This document shows positions 5,135-6,942 of a stretch of 6,942 nt of DNA, one piece after another. Numbering within the stretch: the first letter of the stretch is position 1; the number at the start of each line of letters is the position of its first letter. Source of the stretch: CAISIP01 sp039934375 (GTDB lineage Bacteria > Pseudomonadota > Gammaproteobacteria > Burkholderiales > Burkholderiaceae_C); assembly GCA_039934375.1 (NCBI GenBank), contig JBDTMH010000232.1:1-6942 (forward strand). The letters run 5' to 3'. The notes beneath the pieces were generated by a model. The model had not been told where the DNA came from. It ran no database searches and was given only the letters and a program-made list of their open reading frames with translations. The position numbers and the translations under genes were made by a program.

Positions 5135-6942
5135 ATGTCCCAGGGAACCATCCGCATCCGCGGAGCACGCCAGCACAACCTCAAGAACCTCGATCTGGAC
5201 ATTCGGACCGGCGAATTGACGGTCGTCACCGGGCCCAGCGGGTCCGGCAAGTCAAGTCTGGTGTTCGACACCCTGTATGCGGAAGGCCAGCGGCGCTACG
5301 TCGAGACTTTCTCTGCCTATGCGCGCCAGTTTCTGGAACGCATGGACAAGCCGGCGGTGGACAAGGTGGAGGGCGTGCCGCCGGCCATCGCGATCGACCA
5401 GACCAATCCGGTGCGCTCGTCGCGCTCGACGGTCGGCACGATGACCGAAATCAACGACCACCTGAAATTGTTGTTCGCGCGGGCCGGACAGTTGTTCGAC
5501 CGGCGCACTGGCCTGCCCGTGCGGCATGACACGCCCGAGACGATATTCGCGCAACTGCGGCAGTTGGCAACCGAGGGCGATCCTCGGCTGGTCGTGACGT
5601 TCCCGGTCGAATTGCCGGCCGACACCACGCCGGACGAGATTACGCAGTGGCTGTCGGTCAGTGGCTATACCCGGGTGCAGGCCGAGCGGGAAGTCGAGGT
5701 GGCGCTTGGCGCCGGCTTATCGGACGCCAAGACCAAGGCCAAGGGCGGTAAAGGCAAGGCTGCAGTCGCCCCGGCTAGCCCGGTCCGGCGCAAGCTGCTG
5801 GACGTGGTCGCCGACCGGTTCCGCCTGGGCAATGCCGATCCGGCGCGGGTGGTCGAGGCGGTCGAGGCGGCACTCAAACGCGGCAGCGGGCGTATCAACG
5901 TGTATGCGCTGGGTGAAGGCGGTGCGGCGGACCGGATCTGGAAGTTTTCCACCGGATTGCATTGCCCGGAAAGTGATCTGCGTTATGTCGATCCGATCGC
6001 GTCCGCGTTCTCGTTCAATTCGGCGGTTGGTGCCTGTGACACCTGCCGCGGTTTCGGTCGCGTGATCGGTGTGGACTACGGACTGGTGATCCCCAACGAA
6101 AAGCTGACCTTGCGCGCCGGTGCGATCAAGCCGATGCAGACGCCGGCCTGGCAGGAATGCCAGGATGACTTGATGCGCCATGCGCAGGATGCGGGAATTC
6201 CGCGCGATACGCCCTGGAACAAGCTCAGCCAGGAGCAACGCGACTGGGTCGTCAACGGCTCGCCAAACTGGAACGGCAAGTGGAATCAGCACTGGTTCGG
6301 CGTCAAACGCTTCTTCGAGTACCTGGAGACCAAGGCCTACAAGATGCATATCCGGGTGTTGCTGTCCAAGTACCGCAGCTACACGCCGTGCCCGACCTGT
6401 GCCGGCGCGCGGCTCAAGACCGAGAGTCTGCTGTGGCGCATCGGCAGTGCCGCAGATGCAGACGCCGTGATGGACCCCGCACGGCGTTTCATGCCCCAGG
6501 GCGTGACCTGGTCGCGGGTCCAGCTTGAGACCATGCCCGGCCTGTGTCTGCATGACCTGATGCTGTTGCCGATCGACCGGCTGCGGTTGTTCTTCGACCG
6601 GATCAGTCGTCAGACGACAGCACCGGGCACCGTGCCCACCTCGCTGGGCGACCACAAGGCGCTGACCTTGCTGTTCGAGGAGATCACCACCCGATTGCGC
6701 TACCTGGTCGATGTCGGCATTGGTTACCTGAGCCTGGACCGCCAGAGCCGCACCTTGTCGGGTGGCGAGGTACAGCGCATCAACCTCACGACTGCCTTGG
6801 GCACCTCGCTGGTCAATACCCTGTTTGTGCTCGATGAACCCAGCATCGGCCTGCATCCGCGCGACATGCACCGCATCATCGAAGCCATGCAGCGCTTGCG
6901 TGATGCGGGCAACACGTTGGTGGTGGTCGAACACGATCCGGC
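5135..6942 (+). CDS. UvrA-family excinuclease ABC subunit A (possible large paralog), N-terminal part
   Basis: The open frame runs 602 codons to the window edge without a stop. UvrA is the DNA damage-sensing ABC ATPase of nucleotide excision repair, loading UvrB at lesions. Here the first ATPase half is complete in motifs: Walker A GPSGSGKSS (33-41), RRYVETFSAYARQFL (53-67), RSTVGTMTEI (97-106), signature LSGGEVQRINL (541-551) and Walker B LFVLDEPSIGLH (563-574, D567 and E568), then VVVEH (596-600). A region like the UvrB-binding module lies at about 150-270, interrupted by an Ala/Lys/Gly-rich insert (194-217). The first zinc motif is incomplete: CPES (277-280) replaces CxxC, while CDTCRGFG (301-308) is kept; CPTC (419-422) occurs later. 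The signature is some 50 residues further along than in E. coli UvrA from memory. These traits suggest a divergent UvrA-like paralog rather than the housekeeping uvrA. The ATG at 5135 fits homology, with only a weak AGAAAG-like ribosome site. Confidence 0.9.
   Translation, partial: MSQGTIRIRGARQHNLKNLDLDIRTGELTVVTGPSGSGKSSLVFDTLYAEGQRRYVETFSAYARQFLERMDKPAVDKVEGVPPAIAIDQTNPVRSSRSTVGTMTEINDHLKLLFARAGQLFDRRTGLPVRHDTPETIFAQLRQLATEGDPRLVVTFPVELPADTTPDEITQWLSVSGYTRVQAEREVEVALGAGLSDAKTKAKGGKGKAAVAPASPVRRKLLDVVADRFRLGNADPARVVEAVEAALKRGSGRINVYALGEGGAADRIWKFSTGLHCPESDLRYVDPIASAFSFNSAVGACDTCRGFGRVIGVDYGLVIPNEKLTLRAGAIKPMQTPAWQECQDDLMRHAQDAGIPRDTPWNKLSQEQRDWVVNGSPNWNGKWNQHWFGVKRFFEYLETKAYKMHIRVLLSKYRSYTPCPTCAGARLKTESLLWRIGSAADADAVMDPARRFMPQGVTWSRVQLETMPGLCLHDLMLLPIDRLRLFFDRISRQTTAPGTVPTSLGDHKALTLLFEEITTRLRYLVDVGIGYLSLDRQSRTLSGGEVQRINLTTALGTSLVNTLFVLDEPSIGLHPRDMHRIIEAMQRLRDAGNTLVVVEHDP

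Noticed and set aside
5062..5529. A 155-codon plus-strand frame overlapping the start of the uvrA-like gene
   Set aside because: It is out of frame with the UvrA motifs, has no family likeness, and ends inside the conserved ATPase region.
5849..5871. Short tandem repeat (GGTCGAGGC twice) in the uvrA-like gene
   Set aside because: It encodes VVEAVEAAL in a helix with ordinary codon use; two units are too few to mean anything.
5717..6934. A 405-codon open frame on the minus strand opposite the uvrA-like gene
   Set aside because: It lies entirely within a strongly conserved UvrA coding sequence. Its translation is rich in His, Gln, Arg and Ala with no recognisable motif, which is the usual mirror image of a GC-rich gene.

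Overview
The window is about 6.9 kb of GC-rich bacterial chromosome with tightly packed genes. It looks like a betaproteobacterium, most likely Burkholderiales-like. The main reason is the wording of MinD and MinE: MinD carries 'GKTTTSASFASGLAMRGHKTAVIDFDVGLRNLDLIMG', quoted here only to show likeness and read in pieces (residues 15-51), and MinE carries VAKERLQLILAHER and LLEVKIEI. Both resemble Burkholderiales proteins as I remember them. The assignment is inference and moderately sure; genus cannot be called.

Layout from left to right. (1) Positions 2-373, plus strand: the 3' end of a mechanosensitive channel (MscS) family gene whose start lies outside the window. (2) Positions 401-2464, minus strand: the complete division-site operon minC-minD-minE, converging on the MscS gene with only 27 nt between stops. 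(3) Positions 2660-3856, minus strand: an AI-2E family (PF01594-type) membrane permease, 195 nt upstream of minC. (4) Positions 3972-5012, minus strand: an aldo/keto reductase with the full catalytic tetrad. (5) Positions 5135 to the window end, plus strand: the first 602 codons of a UvrA-family ABC ATPase, divergent from the reductase across a 122-nt gap.

How the genes work together. Only minCDE forms a clear functional unit: MinD ATPase on the membrane recruits MinC, which blocks FtsZ polymerisation away from mid-cell, while MinE drives MinD off the membrane and produces oscillation. The permease and reductase are co-oriented with minCDE but show no evident functional link. The UvrA-like gene starts its own transcription unit.

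Nothing points to a mobile element, phage, CRISPR array, tRNA or rRNA. No stretch above 300 bases lacks a gene; the largest gap (195 nt, permease to minC) holds two small hairpins and a 13-bp direct repeat. The points most worth checking are the UvrA-like protein, which departs from canonical UvrA (a zinc-binding position is lost, an Ala/Lys-rich insert is present, and the first ATPase half is longer) and may be a large paralog; the MscS protein, which lacks the usual C-terminal cytoplasmic domain; and the unusually long MinC linker. I did not find a clearly new biological system.
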